Assembly: GCA_944388615.1 (NCBI GenBank)
Contig: CALXJL010000055.1
Location: 1 to 9,524, forward strand
Length of the DNA: 9,524 nt
Direction of reading: 5' to 3'
DNA from: an uncultured Clostridia bacterium
GTDB lineage: Bacteria; Bacillota; Clostridia; TANB77; CAG-508
How positions within the stretch are numbered: the first letter of the stretch is position 1; each line of letters starts with the position of its first letter. Positions 1 to 4,772 of this stretch are shown in pieces. The position numbers were made by a program, and so were the translations under genes. The notes under the pieces were generated by a model that saw only the letters and a program-made list of their open reading frames with translations, searched no databases and was not told where the DNA came from.

Positions 1-56
1 ATTTATATGAGATTTTAAAGGATGAAATCATAGAAGAAAGTAATGAGGTTGTCTAA
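1..56 (+). CDS. 3' end of a + strand gene (partial)
   Basis: Reading from position 3, an open frame runs to TAA at 54-56 and gives about 17 residues ending in LKDEIIEESNEVV. The acidic, helical composition and E/K-rich codons look like a genuine protein C-terminus. The gene body lies outside the window, so the family cannot be named. Its stop overlaps the stop of the convergent - strand gene (53-55), so the two genes meet tail to tail with no space for a separate terminator. Confidence 0.45.
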   Translation, partial: LYEILKDEIIEESNEVV

Positions 57-601
57 AAAAGAAAAGTATTTATTAAATTACTTAGTTGTGTAATATATGA
101 AATATTTTTCATTTGTTGAGTTAATGTCATATAAGAATTCTCTTCTAAAATTCTTCCATGATTTAAATCATTCATCTGTGTAAGCATTTCTGTCATTCCC
201 TCATTAACCCCAACTCCTATTACAACCATTCCTTCATCTATTTCAGCAATAGTATATTTTCTTGCAAAACCAGTATATAGTACATTATTATTACTATCTC
301 TTTTAGTTGTTATACAATGAAGAAACTCATGGAACATAACTGATGATAATCTATCTTTATCTTCTTCATCTTTAAGAGAAATCTTACCATGTTTGGAATT
401 ATATGTACCAGATGAAATTGATCTTTTTTTTTTTTTTATTTTATAATTAAAATTATTTTCTATTCTTTCAATTACTTCATCAGGTGATAAATATTCTCCA
501 AAAGTATCATCAAATTCTGTTACAAACTGTTCTATCATATTTAATGTCTGTTGATTAAAATTTTTATGGGCTAACTTTTGGTTTATTTTTTCTCTATACA
601 T
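53..601 (-). CDS. HExxH zincin-like putative metallopeptidase (182 aa)
   Basis: The protein has a HEFLH motif at residues 91-95 and NEGMTE at 133-138. This is the HExxH plus downstream Glu arrangement of gluzincin-type zinc proteases: His91 and His95 would bind zinc, Glu92 would be the catalytic base, and Glu134 or Glu138 a third ligand. No signal peptide or membrane segment is visible, so it is probably cytoplasmic. The start has an AGGAG RBS about 8 nt upstream and lies 12 bp after the preceding 71-aa gene, so the two are co-transcribed. The protein ends soon after the NEGMTE helix, where zincins often continue; the C-terminus may be shortened by the convergent gene. A run of 14 A residues in the coding strand (positions 424-437) encodes Lys56-59. 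The fold is fairly clear; substrate and family are unknown. An ImmA-like regulatory protease or an inactive relative is also possible. Confidence 0.65.
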   Translation of the reverse strand: MYREKINQKLAHKNFNQQTLNMIEQFVTEFDDTFGEYLSPDEVIERIENNFNYKIKKKKRSISSGTYNSKHGKISLKDEEDKDRLSSVMFHEFLHCITTKRDSNNNVLYTGFARKYTIAEIDEGMVVIGVGVNEGMTEMLTQMNDLNHGRILEENSYMTLTQQMKNISYITQLSNLINTFLF

Positions 602-613
602 TCTTTATTTCTC

Positions 614-829
614 CTATTCAATTTCAAATTCATCATTTATTATAACATATCTATCTAATATATCTGTTAATTCATTCTTATTATTTATTTTCTTATATTT
701 TCCAAATTTCTTTTCCAAAAAAATTATTTTTTGCAAATCTTCATTTCTAAATTCTGCATATATTTTATTATTTAATTTAAACTGTCTCTTTCTCTTATAC
801 TTTATATTATCTATTATGATTTCAAACAT
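614..829 (-). CDS. Small conserved-style protein of unknown function (71 aa)
   Basis: I chose the ATG at 829. It is preceded by GGAGG with a 5-nt spacer, while the ATG at 841 four codons upstream overlaps that RBS and has none of its own. The product begins MFEIIIDNIKYKRKRQFKLN and is rich in Lys, Ile and Asn. The N-terminal part suggests short beta strands; the acidic C-terminus ends in NDEFEIE. No known motif is recognised, and no signal peptide or membrane segment is visible. It is the first gene of a two-gene unit with the HExxH protein 12 bp downstream, so it may be that protein's partner or substrate, but this rests on position only. Confidence 0.6.
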   Translation of the reverse strand: MFEIIIDNIKYKRKRQFKLNNKIYAEFRNEDLQKIIFLEKKFGKYKKINNKNELTDILDRYVIINDEFEIE

Positions 830-859
830 TTTTTCCTCCATATTGTTTCTTTATAATAC

Positions 860-888
860 ATTATACATAATTTTATAAAATTTTCCAG
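860..888 (-). promoter_or_regulatory. Probable promoter of the 71-aa / HExxH operon
   Basis: On the - strand a perfect TATAAT lies at 860-865, about 30 nt upstream of the chosen start at 829. The -35 region is weak (TGGAAA-like, 16 nt upstream). The short leader and the terminator just behind (901-933) support a promoter here. The -10 is convincing; the -35 is not. Confidence 0.45.
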
Positions 889-900
889 TTTTATTTATAC

Positions 901-933
901 AAAAAAGTGGACTATAAAATAATCCACTTTTTT
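901..933. terminator. Bidirectional rho-independent terminator
   Basis: An 11-bp perfect inverted repeat (901-911 pairs with 923-933, AAAAAAGTGGA against TCCACTTTTTT) encloses an 11-nt loop. The A and T ends give a U-tract on either strand. It lies 35 bp past the stop of the SSB-like gene and would end that - strand transcript before the next operon's promoter. Confidence 0.85.
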
Positions 934-967
934 AGGTGATCTATTGATTTGCTTTCATTTTCAGATT

Positions 968-1678
968 TTACATTGCCTCATTTGTTTCAACAGTTTCAGT
1001 TTCTTGGTTTTCAACTGTTTCTTCTGCATCTTTTTCTATTACTTGCATACTTCCTATTGAAACTTCATATGCTACCTTTGTTTCAACAGTTCCGTCTTCA
1101 TATTTTTTCTCATATTGTCTACTTTGTACTCTACCAGATACTTTTACTTCTGTTCCAACTTCTATATTTTCACAGAATTTAGCATTACGTCCCCATGCTA
1201 TACAAGGTATGTAATCTGATTTATTATATGCTCTATTAACAGCTAATAATAAATCTGCAATTTCTCTACCAAATGGTGTTTTTCTATATATAGGTTTTTT
1301 ACAAATATAACCTGTTAATATAACCTCATTTGATAAAACTTCTTTGCTTGGAACAAATTCTTCTTCTTGATTTTCAGAAATAATTACTTCTTTAGCAAAT
1401 ACTGTAAGCATTAATTTGTTTCTATTATTTACGTATGTATTGTATGATCTAAATTGACCTGAAACAGATATGTTTTTTCCTACTACTAATTCGTTAAATT
1501 CTGAAATTCTTTCTGAAATAGTTACTGGTATTACATCTGAATTACCACTTAGACGAGGTACTGATAAATCAAATAAATAAAACTTCTCTCCATAAACCTC
1601 ATGACTAAATTTTTTTTCACTAGTAACCTTTCCCACCAATGTAATGTGGTTATTTTCCAAATAATTAGTATTCAACAT
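968..1678 (-). CDS. ssb: Tandem-OB single-stranded DNA-binding protein (236 aa)
   Basis: Two OB-fold units of the SSB family occur in one chain. The first covers about residues 10-105 (ITLVGKV at the start, VGKNISVSGQFRSYNTY in the middle). The second covers about 117-215 (VILTGYICKKPIYRKTPFGR, then IPCIAWGRNAKFCENI and VGTEVKVSGRVQSRQYEKK, the classic bacterial SSB pattern). The second unit is closer to canonical SSB; the first is diverged. A Glu/Thr/Val-rich acidic tail (216-236) ends in ETNEAM and lacks the usual DDDIPF-type tip that recruits partner proteins. Canonical SSB is about 150-180 aa with one OB fold, so this is the two-domain variant seen in Clostridia, probably binding ssDNA in replication or repair as a dimer. 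The start has a strong GGGGAGG RBS. It is monocistronic, with its own promoter and terminator. Confidence 0.88.
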   Translation of the reverse strand: MLNTNYLENNHITLVGKVTSEKKFSHEVYGEKFYLFDLSVPRLSGNSDVIPVTISERISEFNELVVGKNISVSGQFRSYNTYVNNRNKLMLTVFAKEVIISENQEEEFVPSKEVLSNEVILTGYICKKPIYRKTPFGREIADLLLAVNRAYNKSDYIPCIAWGRNAKFCENIEVGTEVKVSGRVQSRQYEKKYEDGTVETKVAYEVSIGSMQVIEKDAEETVENQETETVETNEAM

Positions 1679-1754
1679 ACTTTCCTCCCCTTACTTGTTT
1701 ATTTTATTTATTCATATAGTATTTTTTTCCATATCGTTGTTTCTAACTTTTTCC

Positions 1755-1783
1755 ATTATACTACCTTTTTTTTATTTTGTCTA
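1755..1783 (-). promoter_or_regulatory. Strong sigma-A promoter of the SSB-like gene
   Basis: On the - strand, TAGACA (1778-1783) is followed after exactly 17 nt by TATAAT (1755-1760). Only one base differs from the consensus hexamers. The predicted start of transcription, near 1748, gives a leader of about 70 nt before the ATG at 1678, with the RBS at the end. No operator is obvious. Confidence 0.8.
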
Positions 1784-1830
1784 CATAAAAAGTTTATTTT
1801 TTTTATTTTTTTGTTATTTTTCATTGATAT

Positions 1831-2316
1831 TTATATAGTTTGAGAATAAATTAAATTAATTATGGATAGTCCTATTGCAATATACATATTAATTCCAGCT
1901 AATTTTTTTATACTAATTTCCTGTTTTTCTATTTCTATGCCATCTTTTCTTTTTATTCCTCTTTGTATAGATAACATTATATTTTCATCTTCTACACTCG
2001 ATATACTAACTGTTGATTTCTCTGTAAACCCATATGTTATAACATTAGCTTTTATATCATTCAAAACTCCAAAATTCTCTTTAATATCTGAATTAACTAT
2101 TATATATTCTGTATTATTTAAAATTTTCTGTAAGTCAATACTATCTTCTAAAATTTTATCTATTAATATAGTTTCAAATTTTACATTTCTGTAATTACTT
2201 ACATTTTTGTTATTAATAAAAATAAGTATATATTTATTATTTTCATCTTCATTAATTAAAATCCTACTTGCTTGTTTATTATTTATTCTATCAGAGACAA
2301 TTCCAACAAAAGTCAT
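1831..2316 (-). CDS. Protein of unknown function with C-terminal hydrophobic segment (161 aa)
   Basis: The start has an AGGAG RBS about 8 nt upstream. The protein opens with MTFVGIVSDRINNKQASRIL, continues with alternating beta and helix, contains ANVITYGFTEKSTVSISSVE (about 89-108) followed by IMLSIQRGIK, and ends in a hydrophobic segment (about 139-157) that could anchor it or pack into a core. The ITYGF segment recalls the start of the C-terminal domain in Mur-type ligases, but the ATP-binding middle domain (GTNGKT) is absent, so ligase activity is not supported. It follows the 62-aa membrane protein by 68 bp; that gap contains a large dyad. No terminator is visible after it, so transcripts may run into the SSB-like gene. 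A cell-envelope role is only a guess. Confidence 0.6.
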   Translation of the reverse strand: MTFVGIVSDRINNKQASRILINEDENNKYILIFINNKNVSNYRNVKFETILIDKILEDSIDLQKILNNTEYIIVNSDIKENFGVLNDIKANVITYGFTEKSTVSISSVEDENIMLSIQRGIKRKDGIEIEKQEISIKKLAGINMYIAIGLSIINLIYSQTI

Positions 2317-2330
2317 TTTTTTACTCCTAA

Positions 2331-2362
2331 ACTTATATTTGAATATATTCAGATATATAAGT
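2331..2362. repeat. Compound dyad between two - strand genes
   Basis: Arms ACTTATAT (2331-2338) and ATATAAGT (2355-2362) are perfect inverted repeats. They surround a perfect 12-bp palindrome, TGAATATATTCA (2340-2351), whose centre is offset by one base from that of the arms. There is no T-tract, so it is unlikely to be a terminator. It sits just upstream of the RBS of the 161-aa gene and could be an operator or an mRNA hairpin. Confidence 0.4.
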
Positions 2363-2384
2363 ATTATTCCAATTTTATATTTTT

Positions 2385-2573
2385 TTATTCTATAACATTA
2401 TTAACTATAATATTGTTATAATTACTATTTTCATCTTTTTCTCCCTTTGCAGATGTTTTTACTGTATCTTCTTGATTATTTAATAATACCATTGAACTTA
2501 AAATTAGAACAAACACTATTCCTACTGATATAATATATGAAAATATCTTATCCTTATTAAAAACATAAAACAT
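2385..2573 (-). CDS. Small single-pass membrane protein, possible truncated cell-wall enzyme N-terminus (62 aa)
   Basis: I placed the start at the ATG at 2573 because AGGAGGG lies 6 nt upstream; an in-frame ATG at 2597 precedes this RBS and is unlikely. The product opens with MFYVFNKDKIFSYII, has one membrane segment (about residues 11-30), then a short polar tail ending in NNIIVNNVIE. The short cytoplasmic Lys/Asn stretch, single membrane anchor and Thr-Ser-Ala sequence resemble the start of clostridial membrane-anchored polysaccharide deacetylases of the PdaB type, but no catalytic domain follows. It is either a genuine small membrane protein or the remnant of a longer gene. It is the first gene upstream of the 161-aa protein on the same strand. 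Confidence 0.55.
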   Translation of the reverse strand: MFYVFNKDKIFSYIISVGIVFVLILSSMVLLNNQEDTVKTSAKGEKDENSNYNNIIVNNVIE

Positions 2574-2672
2574 AAATATCCCTCCTATATATTGCATAAT
2601 TAAACTTATGATTCTTTTTCTGTTTTATTCCATTTTAATAGTATAAATTAATATCAAATTCTTTAGTGATTA

Positions 2673-2681
2673 CATAATATA
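2673..2681 (+). promoter_or_regulatory. Possible sporulation-type -10 element for the Cys-rich gene
   Basis: CATAATATA fits the CATAnnnTA -10 pattern of mother-cell sigma factors (SigK/SigE). The upstream element is poor (ATCA at 2653-2656, 16 nt away, against the mACm pattern), and no good sigma-A pair was found in the same gap. The match is short and AT-rich DNA yields many such hits, so this is a weak call, kept because the downstream product could be a spore or surface structural protein. Confidence 0.2.
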
Positions 2682-2724
2682 TACTATATGCTTTATGCAT
2701 TATAAATTTTAAGGAGGAAAAATT

Positions 2725-3390
2725 ATGGAATTTGATAAAAAAATGTGTCCAGTTCTTGATGTTGAAGGTTTTATAGCTTCTGGTAGACAATTTGATATTG
2801 ATATAACACTACCAAGAGATAGCAGAGACGTTGTATATGGAATTGTAAAAGATGAATATGGTGATCCAATAGCTGATGCAGTTGTAAAATTAATAGAAGT
2901 TTCAAGAGAACATTGTGAAGAGGTTAGAAAACCTATTTCTCATACTTTTACAGATAGAGAAGGTGAATTTGTTTTTGGACCTTTATGTTCTGATAGATCT
3001 TATGAAGTGCAAATATGGGCTAATAGAGTAAAACATTGTAAAATATGTAAAACATGTAATCGTAAAGGAAAATGTCTAAAAGGCGTTGAATTAGATTGTC
3101 CTAATAAACACTATGATAAGTATTGTGACTATAAAGAGAAAGATGAATATGATAAATACTATGATTATAAAGAAAAAGACGAATGCAAAAAATGCTGCGA
3201 CCATAAAGAAAAAGATGAATGGAAAAAATGCTGCGACCATAAAGAAAAAGATGAATGCAAAAAATGCTGCGATCATAAAGAAAAAGATGAATGCAAAAAA
3301 TGCTGCGATCATAAAGAAAAAGATGAATGCAAAAAATGCTGTAAAAGAGATTTAGAAGAAGCTTGTGAATCTGATGTTTATGAATTTTAG
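2725..3390 (+). CDS. Carboxypeptidase-regulatory-like domain protein with Cys-rich tandem repeat tail (221 aa)
   Basis: The start has a strong AAGGAGG RBS. Residues 1-30 form a conserved-looking lead (MCPVLDVEGFIASGRQFDID). Residues about 36-100 match the CarboxypepD_reg-like beta-sandwich: VVYGIVKDEYGDPIADAVV, then TDREGEFVFGPL and YEVQIW. A linker holds CKICKTC (CxxCxxC) and more Cys. Residues 130-206 are 12-residue repeats of the type CKKCCDHKEKDE; the first two have Tyr in place of most Cys and one has Trp. No signal peptide, sorting motif or membrane segment is seen. The sandwich domain usually serves in binding or assembly, and the Cys/His-rich, highly charged tail suggests disulfide cross-linking or metal binding, as in spore-coat or surface proteins. 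That role is inference. It is a single gene, divergent from the 62-aa gene. Confidence 0.8.
   Translation: MEFDKKMCPVLDVEGFIASGRQFDIDITLPRDSRDVVYGIVKDEYGDPIADAVVKLIEVSREHCEEVRKPISHTFTDREGEFVFGPLCSDRSYEVQIWANRVKHCKICKTCNRKGKCLKGVELDCPNKHYDKYCDYKEKDEYDKYYDYKEKDECKKCCDHKEKDEWKKCCDHKEKDECKKCCDHKEKDECKKCCDHKEKDECKKCCKRDLEEACESDVYEF
3112..3342 (+). repeat. In-frame 36-bp tandem repeat (about 6.4 units)
   Basis: Units start at 3112, 3148, 3184, 3220, 3256 and 3292, with a partial unit at 3328. Each encodes 12 residues. Units 1-2 begin YDKYC or YDKYY; units 3-6 encode CKKCCDHKEKDE or WKKCCDHKEKDE and are almost identical in DNA, differing by TGC against TGG and GAC against GAT. The Trp in unit 4 arises from one base change. 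Near-identity of units 3-6 implies recent expansion, and the tract is probably length-variable between strains. Confidence 0.92.
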
Positions 3391-3395
3391 TAACA

Positions 3396-3420
3396 AACTT
3401 TAGGGACATTCCCTAAAGTT
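3396..3420. terminator. Perfect 11-bp hairpin after the Cys-rich gene, no T-tract
   Basis: AACTTTAGGGA (3396-3406) pairs perfectly with 3410-3420 around a 3-nt loop, six bases past the TAG. No T-run follows on the + strand (CACAAC) and only a broken one on the - strand, so it may be a transcript-stabilising 3' hairpin or an auxiliary terminator; the T-rich hairpin at 3455-3490 is the more likely site of actual termination. Confidence 0.45.
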
Positions 3421-3426
3421 CACAAC

Positions 3427-3490
3427 TATAAAGTTTAAAATTTATCTTATTTATAAAAGGAAGCATAATTTTATATTTATGCTTCCTTTT
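3427..3490. repeat. Direct repeat copy 1 (64 bp, contains terminator)
   Basis: This segment recurs at 4708-4772. Aligned by eye, the two copies differ only by one T/C change and one extra A (positions around 3454-3458). The repeat comprises the terminator hairpin plus 28 bp beyond it. Similarity ends sharply on both sides. The two copies bracket the CYTH cassette and lie in the same orientation, 1281 bp apart. Confidence 0.92.
3455..3490. terminator. Terminator hairpin in repeat copy 1
   Basis: A 14-bp stem (AAAAGGAAGCATAA at 3455-3468 with 3477-3490) encloses an 8-nt loop, and the A and T ends supply short U-tracts on both strands. It can end the + strand Cys-rich gene and the - strand CYTH cassette. 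The stop codon of the truncated queuosine-salvage frame (3477-3479) lies inside the stem. Confidence 0.8.
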
Positions 3491-3734
3491 TAGTTTGGTG
3501 GAGTCGATTGGTTTCACACCAATTTCTGTTTTTCCAAAAGCAAAAATTCATACTTTCACATAAAAAAGCAAATATTATAAATTTTTCTTCTGATAAATTA
3601 AATTCTTTCTTGTCAAGCCAATACTGATATTTCCAGTCTTTAACATTTTTTATAAATTTATCTATTTTTGCTTTATCAATAGAAACATATTTACTATTTT
3701 CATTAATAAATTTTATTGTTTCAATATCTTTCAC
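3477..3734 (-). pseudogene. Truncated queuosine-salvage (DUF2419/Qng1) family gene, N-terminal remnant (85 aa)
   Basis: The first 73 or so residues fit the N-terminus of queuosine nucleosidase (Q salvage, DUF2419): FINENSKYVSID (9-20) parallels the FIAENSxxVxID block of the human QNG1 protein as I remember it, and SMNFCFWKNRNWC (61-73) parallels its LNFSFW block. Full family members are about 300 aa; the conserved C-terminal region with the catalytic Asp is missing. After Trp-Cys the reading frame runs into unrelated DNA and stops inside the terminator stem of repeat copy 1. The enzyme releases queuine from queuosine or its 5'-phosphate for tRNA modification; this product should be inactive. 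It starts 23 bp after the CYTH stop. Its RBS is poor (no clear GGAGG). Truncation by rearrangement is the best reading; a functional short domain is less likely. Confidence 0.6.
3496..3523 (-). other. tRNA/tmRNA 3'-end-like sequence beside repeat copy 1
   Basis: Read on the - strand: ATTGG, 7-nt loop TGTGAAA, CCAAT (a perfect 5-bp stem), then CGACTCC, then A and CCA. The spacing exactly matches a tRNA T-arm, acceptor strand, discriminator and CCA end. The loop departs from TTCRANY in its first bases, and no matching GGAGTCG 5' strand is nearby, so this is not a complete RNA gene. It could be an attachment-site remnant or chance. Confidence 0.3.
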
Positions 3735-3757
3735 TTTGTATTACCATCCTTAAAGAA

Positions 3758-4390
3758 TTATTCTATAACTTGTGGCATATTCAAATCAAATCTAACATGA
3801 TTATATCTCTCTACATTTTGTTCTTTACATAATTTTGAATATTTGTCATCCCATGATAATCTATATGAATTTTCCATATCCATACCTAAATTTTCTACCC
3901 ACTTTCTCACAATCGCCTGTGGTTCTTCAGACTTACTTTTATTTTCAATTTCTATGGCAATTCCAAATGGATATTCATCCACAGCAATTTCTACTTCATC
4001 GTTATTAAATATCGTTCTATATCTTTCATAGCTTTCAATTGATTTCATTTTCAATACTTTTTCAATTAAAAACATTAAATTTTCATATTCATTATAATTA
4101 ATATTTAATTCTACTTCTTCTTCTTTATTTACGTCACTCTCAGTTGTAGATTCTAATCTTCTTTTCCAACTCAATTTACATTTTGATATAACTTCATTTT
4201 TTGTAATTCTGACTCTAAATCTCCCATCTATTTTTTTATTATAAAAACTCATGTCAGCACATGGATGATCAAACTGCAATGTTTTTTCATAACATCTATT
4301 TTGCATAGTTAAACCTTTGATATTTTTTATTTTTTTTATTATCTCTTCTAATTTCTCTTTAGAGAAATAAAATCTTACCTCGTATTCCAT
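3758..4390 (-). CDS. CYTH-domain protein, triphosphate tunnel family (210 aa)
   Basis: The chain carries the CYTH signature. MEYEVRF at the N-terminus fits the ExExR metal-binding motif. It is followed by basic strands RFRVRI (57-62) and CKLSWKRRLE (71-80), acidic EEEVELNI (90-97), YERYRTIF (121-128) and VEIAVDEYPFGIAIEIE (133-149). These alternating Glu and Lys/Arg strands build the eight-stranded tunnel that binds a triphosphate and divalent metal. Family members are thiamine triphosphatases, inorganic triphosphatases, RNA triphosphatases or class IV adenylate cyclases; the sequence does not decide which. No CHAD domain is fused. It is cytoplasmic. The ATG directly follows the TAA of the 63-aa gene, and the RBS AAAGGAG lies inside that gene's end, so translation is probably coupled. 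Confidence 0.8.
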   Translation of the reverse strand: MEYEVRFYFSKEKLEEIIKKIKNIKGLTMQNRCYEKTLQFDHPCADMSFYNKKIDGRFRVRITKNEVISKCKLSWKRRLESTTESDVNKEEEVELNINYNEYENLMFLIEKVLKMKSIESYERYRTIFNNDEVEIAVDEYPFGIAIEIENKSKSEEPQAIVRKWVENLGMDMENSYRLSWDDKYSKLCKEQNVERYNHVRFDLNMPQVIE

Positions 4391-4582
4391 TTATTTATCT
4401 CCTTTATTCAACATTAGCTCATATATTGCTAACTCTTCTTGTATTGCTACTTCTAAATCTGCAAATCTCAAATTATAATCAGTAAAATTTTCATCTTCAT
4501 CTGCTTTATAACAAACTGTCAAAACGTTTCCATTAAACAATTTGTTATTTTGCTGCAAATAAAAAGACATTTTTTCATTCAT
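4391..4582 (-). CDS. Small protein upstream of CYTH, unknown function (63 aa)
   Basis: First gene of the cassette, about 23 nt after the predicted transcription start. The ATG at 4582 has only a weak GAGAAT-type RBS; a second in-frame ATG at 4570 is an alternative. The product opens with MNEKMSFYLQQNNKLFNGNV and ends in a Glu-rich, probably helical segment (LEVAIQEELAIYELMLNKGDK is the last third). It is soluble and acidic, with no motif I recognise. Its stop TAA is immediately followed by the ATG of the CYTH gene, which suggests a fixed stoichiometry or a joint function, but no interaction can be shown from sequence. Confidence 0.65.
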   Translation of the reverse strand: MNEKMSFYLQQNNKLFNGNVLTVCYKADEDENFTDYNLRFADLEVAIQEELAIYELMLNKGDK

Positions 4583-4611
4583 ACTAATTCTCTTATAATT
4601 TATTTAGCTAT

Positions 4612-4640
4612 ATTATACTAGCGATTCACATAATTGTAAA
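4612..4640 (-). promoter_or_regulatory. Strong sigma-A promoter of the CYTH cassette
   Basis: On the - strand, TTTACA (4635-4640) is separated by exactly 17 nt from TATAAT (4612-4617). The transcript would start near 4605. A perfect 12-bp palindrome, GAATAATTATTC (4668-4679), lies about 28 bp upstream of the -35 and could bind a regulator, though such AT palindromes are common here. Confidence 0.8.
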
Positions 4641-4707
4641 TAATTAACGTACATATTTTTTTACCTTGAATAATTATTCTATCTAAATTTTATCTCTGTT
4701 GTACTTG

Positions 4708-4772
4708 TATAAAGTTTAAAATTTATCTTATTTACAAAAAGGAAGCATAATTTTATATTTATGCTTCCTTTT
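4708..4772. repeat. Direct repeat copy 2 (65 bp, contains terminator)
   Basis: Near-identical partner of 3427-3490. Here it follows the 46-aa membrane-protein gene and ends about 68 bp before the CYTH promoter. The DNA beyond both ends is unrelated to that around copy 1. Confidence 0.92.
4737..4772. terminator. Terminator hairpin in repeat copy 2
   Basis: Same 14-bp stem and 8-nt loop as copy 1 (4737-4750 with 4759-4772). On the - strand it ends in five T residues, so it would terminate transcription arriving from the 46-aa gene and the TauE/SafE operon. Confidence 0.8.

Noticed and set aside
830..841. ATG at 841 as the start of the 71-aa gene
   Set aside because: This ATG overlaps the GGAGG that serves the next in-frame ATG (829) and has no RBS itself.
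949..1182. + strand frame opposite the SSB-like gene
   Set aside because: Shadow frame: Leu/Phe-rich, no RBS, antisense to a gene with clear OB-fold motifs. The same applies to the + strand frames at 1601-1843, 1862-2194, 2207-2395, 3843-4031, 5136-5381, 5561-5770, 6582-6788, 6856-7113 and 7936-8187.
2574..2597. ATG at 2597 as the start of the 62-aa membrane protein
   Set aside because: It lies upstream of the AGGAGGG that fits the ATG at 2573, and the extra residues are unlike a usual N-terminus.
3112..3342. Possible CRISPR array because of the 36-bp period
   Set aside because: The units are contiguous with no spacers and encode an in-frame protein repeat; there are no cas genes.
3091..3409. 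Three long open frames overlapping the Cys-rich repeat, two of them on the opposite strand
   Set aside because: They owe their openness to the 36-bp repeat, which has a multiple-of-three period; they lack RBS and their translations are repetitive Phe/Ile/Lys-rich strings.
3496..3570. Complete tRNA gene
   Set aside because: Only the T-arm and acceptor-end geometry is present; no 5' acceptor strand, D-arm or anticodon arm can be found, and the T-loop is atypical.
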